The notes under the pieces: generated by a model
Databases searched by the model: none
Told to the model about the DNA's origin: nothing
The model's input: the letters and a program-made list of their open reading frames with translations, nothing else
Made by a program: the position numbers and the translations under genes
Shown here: piece after piece, positions 7,619 to 14,689 of the stretch
How positions within the stretch are numbered: the stretch's first letter is position 1
How the letters are laid out: each line of letters opens with the position of its first letter
Source: Arthrobacter sp. B2a2-09
Lineage (GTDB): Bacteria; Actinomycetota; Actinomycetes; Actinomycetales; Micrococcaceae
Length of the DNA: 32,681 nucleotides
Assembly (NCBI RefSeq): GCF_027587375.1
Contig: NZ_JAMXIC010000037.1
Location: 1-32,681 of the forward strand
Direction: 5' to 3'

Positions 7619-8404
7619 CTATTTCAGCAAGTTGGCGATCATGAAGCCGAGTGCCACGATGCCGAGCGCGAAGATCACGATGCGCAGCGCGAAGGGCTTC
7701 AAGCGCCTTCCCACTTTGGAGCCCACAAGTCCGCCGATCAATGAGCTGACCGCAATGACTGCCACCACCGGCCATTCGATCCGGCCAAAGGCAAACAGGA
7801 GGTAGGAGCACGCTGCCACGACGTTGACGGCCAACACCAGGATGTTCTTCATGGCGTTGGCGTTCTGGATGGTGCCCGTCATGAAGACACCCAGGATGCC
7901 GACCAACAGGATGCCCTGGGCAGCGACGAAATAGCCGCCATAGACCCCGGCGAGGTATACCAACACCACGAGGACCACAGTATGGCGCTTGTCGTGGATG
8001 GCGTGCTCCGGATTGCCGGCCCGGTCCTGGACCCACCGTTGGAGTTTGGGCTGGAAGAGCACCATGAGCAGCGCGAGCACGATCAAGATGGGAGCGGCGT
8101 AGTAGAAAACCTTCTCCGGGAGGTGCAGCAGAAGCCAAGCACCCGTGATGCCGCCGAGCAGCGACGCCGGCAAGAGCCTGAGCAGCTGCCGGCCCCTGCC
8201 CCTGAGTTCGTGGCGGTAGCCCCAGGCCCCTGTCACGTTGCCTGCCACAAGCCCCATGGCGTTGCTGATGGTCGCCGTGACAGGTGCATAGCCGAGGGCG
8301 ATGAGGACCGGGAACGTCACCAGCGTGCCCGAGCCGACCACACTGTTGATGGTTCCGGCCCACAAGCCCGCGAAAAAGATCAGGATGCCGCTAAGGATCT
8401 CCAC
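7619..8404 (-). CDS. TauE/SafE (TSUP) family membrane transporter
   Basis: A 261-residue integral membrane protein with about eight segments in two homologous halves. The family is recognised from the first half (GLWAGTINSVVGSGTLVTFP, then ISNAMGLVAGN) and the second half (YGGYFVAAQGILLVGILG). TSUP proteins export sulfite, sulfoacetate or related organic anions; the substrate cannot be read here. The start is GTG, 19 bases after the ABC ATPase gene, with only a weak ribosome site. It sits between an ABC ATPase and an RNA methyltransferase, probably as one transcript, but that context does not point to a substrate. Confidence 0.85.
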   Translation of the reverse strand: MEILSGILIFFAGLWAGTINSVVGSGTLVTFPVLIALGYAPVTATISNAMGLVAGNVTGAWGYRHELRGRGRQLLRLLPASLLGGITGAWLLLHLPEKVFYYAAPILIVLALLMVLFQPKLQRWVQDRAGNPEHAIHDKRHTVVLVVLVYLAGVYGGYFVAAQGILLVGILGVFMTGTIQNANAMKNILVLAVNVVAACSYLLFAFGRIEWPVVAVIAVSSLIGGLVGSKVGRRLKPFALRIVIFALGIVALGFMIANLLK

Positions 8405-8423
8405 TGCTTTTCGCTGCCCCGGC

Positions 8424-9209
8424 CTAGCGGCGGGCGGTGGCCGTGTAGCGGCCGGAGTTTTCGGTCACGTCCAGGGGCAGGCCGAAGGTGTTGCTGAGGT
8501 GTTCCGCGGTCAGGACTTCCTCGATGGGTCCCGCGGCAACCACCCCGCCGTCGCGAAGCAGCATGGCGTGGGTGAATCCCGGAGGAACTTCTTCAAGGTG
8601 GTGTGTCACGAGAACCATGGCGGGAGCGTCCTCGTCCCGGGCGAGTTCCCCCAGTTTGTGGACGAGCTCTTCGCGTCCGCCAAGGTCCAGGCCGGCGGCC
8701 GGCTCATCGAGCAGGAGCAGCTCAGGATCGGTCATGAGGGCCCGGGCGATCTGCACGCGCTTGCGCTCGCCCTCGGAAAGCGAAGAGAAGGAGCGATTCA
8801 GGAGCGGCCCCATCCCCCACTCGTTGAGAAGGCCGAAGGCGCGGCGCTCGTCGTCGCGCTCGTATCCCTCGCGCCAGCGGCCGGTCACGCCGTAGGCAGC
8901 GGTGACCACAACGTTCAGCACGTTTTCCTGCTCCGGGATCTGGGTGGCCAGGGCCGCGGAGGAAAGGCCGATGCGCGGACGGAGCTCAAAGACGTCCACC
9001 CGGCCCAGCGTCTCGTCAAGGATCCCGGCTTTCCCACTGGTCGGATGCATCCGGGCGGCAGCGATCTGGAGCAGAGTGGTCTTGCCGGCACCGTTGGGAC
9101 CCAGGATGACCCAGCGTTCGCCTTCATTGACCTGCCAGTCAACCTTGTCCAGCAGGGTCTTGGTACCTCGGACAACGCTGACGGAAGCCAATTCAAGAAC
9201 ATCACTCAT
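8424..9209 (-). CDS. Stand-alone ABC transporter ATP-binding protein
   Basis: A 261-residue single-cassette ATPase with Walker A (GPNGAGKTT), signature (LSEGERKRVQIARAL), Walker B (LLLLDEPAAGLD) and switch histidine (VLVTHHLEEVP). The sequence resembles the YlmA/ModF-like group, which often lacks an adjacent permease, and there is none here, so the partner and role are unknown. I use the ATG at 9207-9209: TAGTGT on the minus strand (9218-9223) is eight bases upstream and there is no ribosome site, so the mRNA may be leaderless. A GTG at 9221 would add four residues. The gene heads a three-gene operon and diverges from serB. Confidence 0.8.
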   Translation of the reverse strand: MSDVLELASVSVVRGTKTLLDKVDWQVNEGERWVILGPNGAGKTTLLQIAAARMHPTSGKAGILDETLGRVDVFELRPRIGLSSAALATQIPEQENVLNVVVTAAYGVTGRWREGYERDDERRAFGLLNEWGMGPLLNRSFSSLSEGERKRVQIARALMTDPELLLLDEPAAGLDLGGREELVHKLGELARDEDAPAMVLVTHHLEEVPPGFTHAMLLRDGGVVAAGPIEEVLTAEHLSNTFGLPLDVTENSGRYTATARR

Positions 9210-9247
9210 AGGAGTAGACACTAGGACAAAAATGGGGGCGATAGATA

Positions 9248-9261
9248 ACCGAAACTTCGGT
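9248..9261. promoter_or_regulatory. Palindrome between the ABC ATPase gene and serB
   Basis: ACCGAA-ac-TTCGGT is a perfect 6-bp dyad in the divergent spacer, just upstream of the candidate -10 box of the ABC gene. It could be an operator. No regulator is nearby. Confidence 0.3.
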
Positions 9262-9320
9262 CACATGGTTTGCGCGCCGCCATGAATGAACAGGAATTCG
9301 GGCGGTGGTTCCGCGCTCGC

Positions 9321-9326
9321 TAAGAT
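9321..9326 (+). promoter_or_regulatory. -10 box for leaderless serB
   Basis: TAAGAT ends seven bases before the serB ATG and no ribosome site lies between them. This is the spacing expected when transcription begins at or next to the start codon. The -35 region is poor (TTCGGG at 9297-9302). Confidence 0.45.
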
Positions 9327-9333
9327 TGCAGCC

Positions 9334-10227
9334 ATGAGTTCGAACTTGACCGCGGTCAGCTATGGCGTGAATTTGTCCCTTTCGGAGCTTGAACACCTGC
9401 GCAAGGTGCTGTCCGGCTCGGGTGCTTCCTTCACGTCGGAGTCGCGTTCGGGGGACGATCGCTTTGGGGTCTACACCATTGGCCTCGCCGTTGACGGGGC
9501 TACCGTCGCCGACTTGTCAGGCATCCGGCGCAGGGTCGCCGACGCTGCAGCACCCGGCATGGACACCGCGATTGTCGCCGACGCGCTGCGTGACGCTTCA
9601 CGCAAGCTGCTGATCATGGATGTGGACTCCACCCTGATCCAGCAGGAAGTGATCGAGCTGCTTGCCGCACACGCCGGCAAGCGCGAGGAAGTAGCGGCCG
9701 TGACGGAGGCCGCGATGCGCGGCGAACTGGATTTCGCGCAAAGCCTTCACGCCCGGGTGGCGGTCCTCGCAGGCCTGCCGGCCGCCGTCGTCGACGCCGT
9801 CCGCGCCGAGGTGCGCCTGAGCGAGGGCGCGGCGGAACTCGTGGCTGCTTTCAAGGCCGCCGGCCATGCGGTGGCGGTGGTGTCCGGCGGCTTCAACCAG
9901 ATCCTGCGGCCCATCGCGGAAGAACTCGGGCTGGACTACTGGATCGCAAATGAACTTGAGATCGTTGACGGCTTCCTGACGGGCAAGGTCCTTGGCGACG
10001 TCATCGACCGCGCAGCCAAGGAGAAGTACCTTCGCGAGTGGGCAGCCGCCGAGGGAATCGACCTGGAGCACACTATTGCGGTGGGCGACGGCGCGAATGA
10101 CCTCGACATGCTGGGCGCGGCGGGCATTGGTGTCGCATTCAACGCCAAGCCTGCCGTCCGGGCGGTCGCTGATGCCGCCATCAACATGCCGTACCTGGAC
10201 GCGGTCCGGTATATCGCCGGCGTTTAG
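9334..10227 (+). CDS. serB: Phosphoserine phosphatase
   Basis: A 297-residue HAD-superfamily enzyme for the last step of serine synthesis, phosphoserine to serine. The nucleophile motif DVDST starts at residue 96. Motif II lies in VVSGGFNQI, the conserved lysine is in AKEKYLREW, and the metal-binding motif is GDGANDLDML. The first 90 or so residues form the ACT-like N-terminal region of long SerB proteins. I chose the ATG at 9334 because a TAAGAT box precedes it by seven bases; an in-frame ATG at 9286 would lie upstream of this box. The gene converges on the SDR/fabG pair, with a very strong hairpin between them. Serine synthesis is housekeeping, so this gene gives little hint about its neighbours. 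Confidence 0.93.
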   Translation: MSSNLTAVSYGVNLSLSELEHLRKVLSGSGASFTSESRSGDDRFGVYTIGLAVDGATVADLSGIRRRVADAAAPGMDTAIVADALRDASRKLLIMDVDSTLIQQEVIELLAAHAGKREEVAAVTEAAMRGELDFAQSLHARVAVLAGLPAAVVDAVRAEVRLSEGAAELVAAFKAAGHAVAVVSGGFNQILRPIAEELGLDYWIANELEIVDGFLTGKVLGDVIDRAAKEKYLREWAAAEGIDLEHTIAVGDGANDLDMLGAAGIGVAFNAKPAVRAVADAAINMPYLDAVRYIAGV

Positions 10228-10243
10228 CCCGAAGTCATCCGCC

Positions 10244-10298
10244 ACGAAGAAGCGGCCCGGGACTGGCTAATTCAGACAGTCCCGGGCCGCTTCTTCGT
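10244..10298. terminator. Bidirectional terminator between serB and the SDR gene
   Basis: A perfect 22-bp inverted repeat (10244-10265 with 10277-10298) around an 11-base loop, with GC-rich core CGGCCCGGGACTG. One arm reads towards TTCTTCGT and the other begins ACGAAGAA, so each strand ends the hairpin with a pyrimidine-rich arm. It lies between two convergent stops and should serve both. Confidence 0.85.
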
Positions 10299-10311
10299 AC
10301 GCTAAGAAATA

Positions 10312-11061
10312 TCAGGCGCTCTTGCCGAAGTAGTCGGCGCCGCCGACGTACTCGGTGTGGCCGCTCTCGACGTCGGCCGTGACCATCTTTGCCACCTCGG
10401 CGGCGAATTCCGCCACCGAGTACAGCTTGCCGGCCTCGGCCCGGCGGGCTTCAATGGCGCCCGGGTTGGAGCGGTCCAGGAGGGTCGCCGTCACGGTGCC
10501 CTCGATCATGTCGCCGGAAACCACCACGAGCGAGATGCCCTTGTCGGCCAGGTTCGGCAGCAGTTCCCGCAATGCGTCTTCGCCGGCGCGCTTGCTGCGG
10601 GCAACGGGCTCGTACTCGGGCATCGTGGGAACAGTCTCGACGAAGTGTGCCTGGTGGCTCGTGACGAAGACTACGCGGGAACCTTCCGGCATCAGCGCGA
10701 CAGCGGCGTTGAGCATGTTGATCTGGGCATCACGGTTCAGCTTGAGGGCGTAGTCCTCCTCCATGCCGGATTCCATGCCGCCCGAAGCGTTGAGCACGAG
10801 GACGTTCAGCGAACCGAATTCCTCCATGGCCGCGCTGGCCAAGGCCTGGACGCCTTCCTGGGTTGTCAGGTCCGCGCCGACGGCTACGGCACGGCCGCCG
10901 GCTGCCTGGATCTCGCCCACTACTTTGTTTGCCCGGGGGGCCTTCTGGCGGTAGTTGATGACGACGGCGGCGCCCTCGCCAGCCAGGATCTTGGCTACTT
11001 CAGCGCCGATGCCGCGTGAAGAACCGGTGACGATTGCCGTCTTGTTGTCCAGCAGTCCCAT
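10312..11061 (-). CDS. SDR oxidoreductase with Y-x6-K active site (candidate enoyl-ACP reductase)
   Basis: A 249-residue short-chain dehydrogenase/reductase. The nucleotide-binding motif is TGSSRGIG near the N terminus, followed by VLNASGG in place of NNAG. The usual YxxxK is absent: position K-4 is valine in EYEPVARSKRAGE. Instead Tyr150 and Lys157 are seven residues apart, the Y-x6-K spacing of FabI, InhA and FabL enoyl-ACP reductases; Phe140 is near the place of InhA Phe149. GSSRGIG and INYRQKA resemble FabL more than FabI. The gene follows fabG, as inhA follows mabA in mycobacteria, so enoyl reduction in type II fatty-acid synthesis is a reasonable but unproven role. The start is the ATG at 11059-11061, with AAAGGAG seven bases upstream. 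Confidence 0.7.
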   Translation of the reverse strand: MGLLDNKTAIVTGSSRGIGAEVAKILAGEGAAVVINYRQKAPRANKVVGEIQAAGGRAVAVGADLTTQEGVQALASAAMEEFGSLNVLVLNASGGMESGMEEDYALKLNRDAQINMLNAAVALMPEGSRVVFVTSHQAHFVETVPTMPEYEPVARSKRAGEDALRELLPNLADKGISLVVVSGDMIEGTVTATLLDRSNPGAIEARRAEAGKLYSVAEFAAEVAKMVTADVESGHTEYVGGADYFGKSA

Positions 11062-11074
11062 TCGTGCTCCTTTA

Positions 11075-11110
11075 TTCAAAACGTCCAACTTGTTCAAAAC
11101 ATCCAAGTTC
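11075..11110. repeat. Two tandem 18-bp repeats upstream of the SDR gene
   Basis: TTCAAAACGTCCAACTTG (11075-11092) is followed directly by TTCAAAACATCCAAGTTC (11093-11110), 15 of 18 bases equal. They sit in the fabG-SDR gap just upstream of the ribosome site and could form a paired operator or a recent duplication. Confidence 0.6.
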
Positions 11111-11150
11111 TATTTAGTCCCGAGTCAATCATGCCAGCGGGAACCCTGAT

Positions 11151-11876
11151 CTAGTGGCCCATGCCCAGGCCGCCATCCACGGGGATGACGGCACCGGAAA
11201 TGTATGCGGCTTCGTCACTGGCAATCCAGCGGACCACGTTGGCGACCTCGGAAGCCTCGGCAAAGCGGCCGGCCGGAACACTCGCCAAATACGCCTTCTG
11301 GGTGTCTTCGGGAAGCTCGGCGGTCATGTCCGTGTTGATGAAACCCGGTGCCACCACGTTGGCAGTGATGCCACGGCTGCCAAGTTCCCGGGTGAGGGAA
11401 CGGGCGATGCCCACCATGCCAGCCTTCGAGGCCGAGTAGTTGATCTGTCCCGGGGCGCCGTAGAGGCCCGACACGGAGGAGATCAGCACAACCCGGCCCT
11501 TGCGCATGCGGATCATGCCTTTCGAGGCCCGCTTGATGACGCGGAAGGCACCCGTGAGGTTGGTGTCGATGACGGAAGTGAAGTCGTCCTCGCTCATGCG
11601 CAAAAGGAGCGTGTCCTTGGTGATGCCGGCGTTGGCTACCAAAACCTCGACAGGTCCGTGGGCAGCTTCGACTTCCTTGAACGCGGCGTCAAGCGAGGCC
11701 TCGTCCGTCACATCGGCCTTGACGCCAAGGATGCCTTCAGGGAGGGGGGTTTCGCTGCGGTACGTCACGGCGACCTTGTCGCCGTTGGCGAGGAATGACT
11801 CTGCGATCGCCAGGCCGATGCCGCGGTTTCCGCCTGTGATGAGGACACTGCGGGCGGTTGATACTGCTTCAGACAT
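11151..11876 (-). CDS. fabG: 3-oxoacyl-ACP reductase FabG
   Basis: A 241-residue classical SDR of the FabG1/MabA type, which reduces 3-oxoacyl-ACP with NADPH in each cycle of type II fatty-acid synthesis. Motifs are TGGNRGIG (cofactor), NAGIT, ISSVSG (catalytic Ser), YSASKAG (catalytic Tyr and Lys) and the C-terminal IPVDGGLGMGH. The start is the ATG at 11874-11876 with CTGGAG upstream; a TAAGAT -10 box at 11939-11944 would give a leader of about 55 nt. The frame is open to 11936, but those residues (MQEITHFQAA) lie in the presumed leader. Gene order fabG, second reductase recalls mabA-inhA. It diverges from the DUF3099 gene. Confidence 0.92.
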   Translation of the reverse strand: MSEAVSTARSVLITGGNRGIGLAIAESFLANGDKVAVTYRSETPLPEGILGVKADVTDEASLDAAFKEVEAAHGPVEVLVANAGITKDTLLLRMSEDDFTSVIDTNLTGAFRVIKRASKGMIRMRKGRVVLISSVSGLYGAPGQINYSASKAGMVGIARSLTRELGSRGITANVVAPGFINTDMTAELPEDTQKAYLASVPAGRFAEASEVANVVRWIASDEAAYISGAVIPVDGGLGMGH

Positions 11877-12029
11877 GCTGCTCTCCAGAGTTCCGCGGCA
11901 GCGCTGCGCCGCTTGAAAGTGGGTGATTTCCTGCATCGATCTTAGCCGCCGGGAGCCCCCAGCCGCGGGTAGCTGGGCTCGGCGCGGTTTGGGCGGCCCG
12001 TTCCGGGGTGAGAGAATTGAGGGAAGCCG

Positions 12030-12545
12030 TTGGAGCGTGATGAATCAGCCGTGACAAGAGATAGCAGTCCCCTGCAGGCGCCCGGGGACCCGGACGCCGT
12101 TTCAGGTGACCCCGAGGTGCACAGCATTACCGACGCCGCTGCCGCCCACTCGGACGACATGCGCGAACGAATGATCAAGTACGCCGTGGCCATGGGTATC
12201 CGTCTGGTGTGCCTCCTCCTCATTTTCGTGGTCGATGGCTGGTTCAAGATCATTGCCGTCGCTGGGGCCGTGTTCCTGCCCTGGATTGCCGTAGTGATCG
12301 CCAATGGCAGCGACAAAGCCGAAGTGCACAGCGATGCCTTGTTGGACTACGTCCCGGCTGCCGAACTGGAAGGGTCACCTGCAGAAGAAGGCGAGCCACC
12401 CGCGGCGCCCGTCACTGTCTTGGAGGGCGAACTCATCGACGACGACGCCACTCATCAGGACGTATCCGGCCCGGAACCAGAAGACATCACCGGCGGCGGC
12501 AAGCACCACTATCCGTTCAGCGGGGAAGAACAGGCGGCTTCATGA
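12030..12545 (+). CDS. DUF3099 family membrane protein
   Basis: A 171-residue protein with two adjacent membrane helices in the middle (about residues 53-92, RLVCLLLIFVVDGW then AVAGAVFLPWIAVVIANG). A soluble N terminus containing SITDAAAAHSDDMRERM precedes them and an acidic C-terminal tail follows. This matches the DUF3099 family of actinobacteria, whose function is unknown. I use the TTG at 12030, because GAGGGA ends five bases upstream; a GTG at 12051 is the alternative. It diverges from fabG and is followed with an ATGA overlap by a small Cys/His protein and then by SURF1, so a link to cytochrome oxidase assembly is possible. Confidence 0.75.
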   Translation: MERDESAVTRDSSPLQAPGDPDAVSGDPEVHSITDAAAAHSDDMRERMIKYAVAMGIRLVCLLLIFVVDGWFKIIAVAGAVFLPWIAVVIANGSDKAEVHSDALLDYVPAAELEGSPAEEGEPPAAPVTVLEGELIDDDATHQDVSGPEPEDITGGGKHHYPFSGEEQAAS

Positions 12546-12820
12546 ACATCTTCAGTATGGGCGGCCTTGGGCTCGAGAATGAGCAGCATGTCGGCCATCG
12601 CGAGACGCCTGCGGCCGTCTGCTCACGCAAGGCGTGCCGCGCCGAGGCCACGTGGCAGCTCCTATGGAACAACCCCCGTATCCACACTCCCGAGCGCCGA
12701 AAGGTGTGGCTGTCCTGCGGGGAGCACCGGGAATGGCTGGAGGACTACCTGCAGACCCGCGGCCTCTGGAAAGAGACAATACCGTTCGAGAAGACCACTG
12801 ACCCAGGCGAGGCCCGCTGA
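12542..12820 (+). CDS. Small Cys/His protein between DUF3099 and SURF1
   Basis: A 92-residue protein that overlaps the preceding stop (ATGA) and ends directly before the SURF1 start. Cys27, Cys32, Cys59 and His62 (CSRKAC and SCGEH) could bind one zinc ion. The core WNNPRIHTPERRKVWLSC is of a type I recall as conserved in actinobacterial hypothetical proteins, sometimes labelled acetone carboxylase without support. There are no membrane segments. Tight packing between a membrane protein and SURF1 suggests co-expression with oxidase assembly factors. The function is unknown. Confidence 0.75.
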   Translation: MNIFSMGGLGLENEQHVGHRETPAAVCSRKACRAEATWQLLWNNPRIHTPERRKVWLSCGEHREWLEDYLQTRGLWKETIPFEKTTDPGEAR

Positions 12821-13675
12821 ATGTACCGCTTTCTCTTTTCCAGCAAGTGGCTGGGCTACTTCGTCCTGGCCGTGATCTTCGCCACGGGTTGCGTTTTGCT
12901 GGGTCGCTGGCAAATGGACCGCAGGGCCGAAACGTTGGCGGAAATCAATCGTGTCGTCAACAACTACTCGGCCACTCCCCTTCCCTTCTCCGCCGCCAAG
13001 GCACAGTTCCAATCAATGGACCCCGAACGGGAATGGGCGCAAGTGGAACTGCATGGGAGCTATGACGTTTCGGGCCAACGCGTCGTCCGTAACCGTCCCC
13101 TCAATGGCCAGCCAGGATACGAGGTAGTGGTCCCGTTCCGATTGTCGAGCGGCGAAGCGGTGGTTGTTGACCGAGGGTGGTTGCCCATCGGAAACAAGAC
13201 TCCCGGCCGCCCCGACAGCATTCCCGCCCCGCCGGCCGGCGAGGTCACCGTCGTCGTCCGATTGCAGGCTTCCGAGGCCAACCTGGGCCGTGGCGCCGTA
13301 GAGGGCCAGCTGCAATCGATCGATCTTCCTTCGTACGCCGCAGAACTTGGCTACCCCATCATGACCGGGGCCTACGGGCAGCTCGCCACAGAGTCGCCCG
13401 CTGTCCAGGTAATGCCCGCGCCATTCGCCAAGCCGGCCACCGACGAGGGCACCCACCTGTCCTACTCCTTGCAATGGTTTGCCTTCGGCGTGCTGATGTT
13501 CGTCGGTTTCGGCTACGCGGCCAGGCAACAAGCCCGTAATGCCCGGATTGACGCCGAGGACGAGGACGAAGAAATAAGCGCAATGCCTCGTCGCACGGCA
13601 CCCGCGCCACGGAAATCCAAGCGGCCAACGGCCGAAGAAGAGGAAGACGCAATCCTGGATGCACAAGGCTACTGA
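12821..13675 (+). CDS. SURF1 family cytochrome oxidase assembly protein
   Basis: A 284-residue membrane protein with the SURF1 layout: a membrane helix at about residues 10-30 (WLGYFVLAVIFATGCVLLGRWQ), a large extracytoplasmic domain, and a second helix near residue 220 after the conserved HLSYSLQWFAFG. Motifs VVRNRPLNGQPGYEVVVPF and VVDRGWLP are typical. SURF1 helps insert heme A into the aa3-type oxidase. The C-terminal tail is charged and cytoplasmic (EDEDEEISAMPRR). The ATG follows the preceding TGA without a gap, so it is translationally coupled. ctaA and ctaB, which make heme A, lie 16-19 kb away in this window. Confidence 0.9.
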   Translation: MYRFLFSSKWLGYFVLAVIFATGCVLLGRWQMDRRAETLAEINRVVNNYSATPLPFSAAKAQFQSMDPEREWAQVELHGSYDVSGQRVVRNRPLNGQPGYEVVVPFRLSSGEAVVVDRGWLPIGNKTPGRPDSIPAPPAGEVTVVVRLQASEANLGRGAVEGQLQSIDLPSYAAELGYPIMTGAYGQLATESPAVQVMPAPFAKPATDEGTHLSYSLQWFAFGVLMFVGFGYAARQQARNARIDAEDEDEEISAMPRRTAPAPRKSKRPTAEEEEDAILDAQGY

Positions 13676-13676
13676 G

Positions 13677-14144
13677 ATGGTCCCGGCCCCCGTCCTGAAC
13701 GTGAAGTCGGCCCTGACCGCGGCCGGCGCCCAAGACACGGTGCGCACTTTCGACGACGAAGTCCCCACCGCGGCTGCGGCAGCTTCCTTGCTGGGTTGCG
13801 ATGTTGCGGCCATCGCGAACAGCCTGGTCTTCGAGCTTGACGGTGCTCCCCTGTTGATTCTCGCGAGCGGCGCCGCGAAGGTGGACACCGCCTTGGTGGC
13901 GGCCTCGTTGGGGACAGCCAGGATTCGCCGGGCCAGCCCGGACTTCGTCCTGGAGCACACCGGCCAGGCCGTAGGCGGCGTAGCGCCCGTTGGCCACCCG
14001 CAACCAATACGAACCATCCTCGACATTTCGCTCCAGGAACATCCACTGCTCTGGGCAGGCGCGGGTGACCATAACTCGATGTTCTCCATCAGTTACAGCG
14101 AACTCCAGCGGATTACGGCAGCCCAGCCCCTGCAGGTCCGCTAA
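13677..14144 (+). CDS. YbaK/EbsC family aminoacyl-tRNA deacylase
   Basis: A 155-residue protein of the YbaK/ProX fold, which hydrolyses misacylated tRNA such as Cys-tRNA(Pro). The conserved lysine is in GAAKVDT and the loop VGGVAPVGHP matches the family signature GGvsPvG. It is complete at the usual length of about 155. I chose the ATG at 13677, where AAGG stands eight bases upstream; an in-frame ATG at 13659 would overlap the SURF1 gene by 17 bases and has poorer spacing. Whether it acts on Cys-, Ala- or another tRNA cannot be told. It is probably at the end of the DUF3099-SURF1 transcript. Confidence 0.8.
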   Translation: MVPAPVLNVKSALTAAGAQDTVRTFDDEVPTAAAAASLLGCDVAAIANSLVFELDGAPLLILASGAAKVDTALVAASLGTARIRRASPDFVLEHTGQAVGGVAPVGHPQPIRTILDISLQEHPLLWAGAGDHNSMFSISYSELQRITAAQPLQVR

Positions 14145-14216
14145 GGCGCTGGTCCGCCGGGTCATTGATTCGGCGGAGCCATTGATCCGCTGCGGCCTGG
14201 GGCTAGGCTGGTGAGC

Positions 14217-14660
14217 ATGGCTGAATACACCTACGTCACGTACATCGAAGGAACCCCGGACCAGATTTGGACGGCACTGACGGACGCAGCCCAAAGCACT
14301 GAGTACTGGGGCCACGCCAATGTCTCGGACTGGAAGGCAGGTTCACGCTGGGAACACCGGCGTGCGGATGGCTCCGGAACTGCCGACGTCGTGGGAACCG
14401 TCCTGGAAGCAACGCCGCCGGTCCGCCTTGTGAACACGTGGGAGGATCCCGCGGTCCCGGAGGTGGTGAAGCCCGACGTGGTCACCTTCACCATCGAATC
14501 ACATGACGGTATTGCCAGGCTTACCGTCCATCACAGGAACATCGCCGACGACGAACAGCTGGCGATTGCTAGCCGCGGCTGGTCGGCGGTCCTGTCCAAT
14601 CTGAAAAGCTACATTGAACTAGGCCGCCCTCTTGCCTCCGTGCCATGGGAAATGCCCTAG
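14217..14660 (+). CDS. SRPBCC / AHSA1 family protein
   Basis: A 147-residue START-like fold protein. It begins with a beta strand (YVTYIEGTPDQIWTALTD), contains the AHSA1 features TEYWGHANVSDWKAGSRWE and a central LVNTWEDP strand, and ends with a long helix (RGWSAVLSNLKSYIE). Members bind hydrophobic ligands or act as stress or toxin-related proteins; no specific role can be assigned. I use the ATG at 14217, because TAGGCT at 14204-14209 is seven bases upstream and no ribosome site exists, suggesting a leaderless mRNA; a GTG at 14211 adds two residues. It converges on the ABC-F gene. Confidence 0.75.
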   Translation: MAEYTYVTYIEGTPDQIWTALTDAAQSTEYWGHANVSDWKAGSRWEHRRADGSGTADVVGTVLEATPPVRLVNTWEDPAVPEVVKPDVVTFTIESHDGIARLTVHHRNIADDEQLAIASRGWSAVLSNLKSYIELGRPLASVPWEMP

Positions 14661-14678
14661 CGGGGTGGGAAATGCCCT
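14646..14678. repeat. 13-bp direct repeat at the SRPBCC stop
   Basis: TGGGAAATGCCCT occurs at 14646-14658 and again at 14666-14678, 20 bases apart. The first copy contains the last codons of the SRPBCC gene; the second lies in the gap and is followed by TGA. It looks like a small local duplication. No terminator hairpin was seen in this convergent gap. Confidence 0.6.
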
Positions 14679-14689
14679 GACTCGTTCCC

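Noticed and set aside
6801..8363. Possible 520-residue fusion protein ending in the RNA methyltransferase
   Set aside because: The upstream part is the TauE/SafE gene read in a wrong frame. A GTG with a good ribosome site at 7608-7610 begins the methyltransferase.
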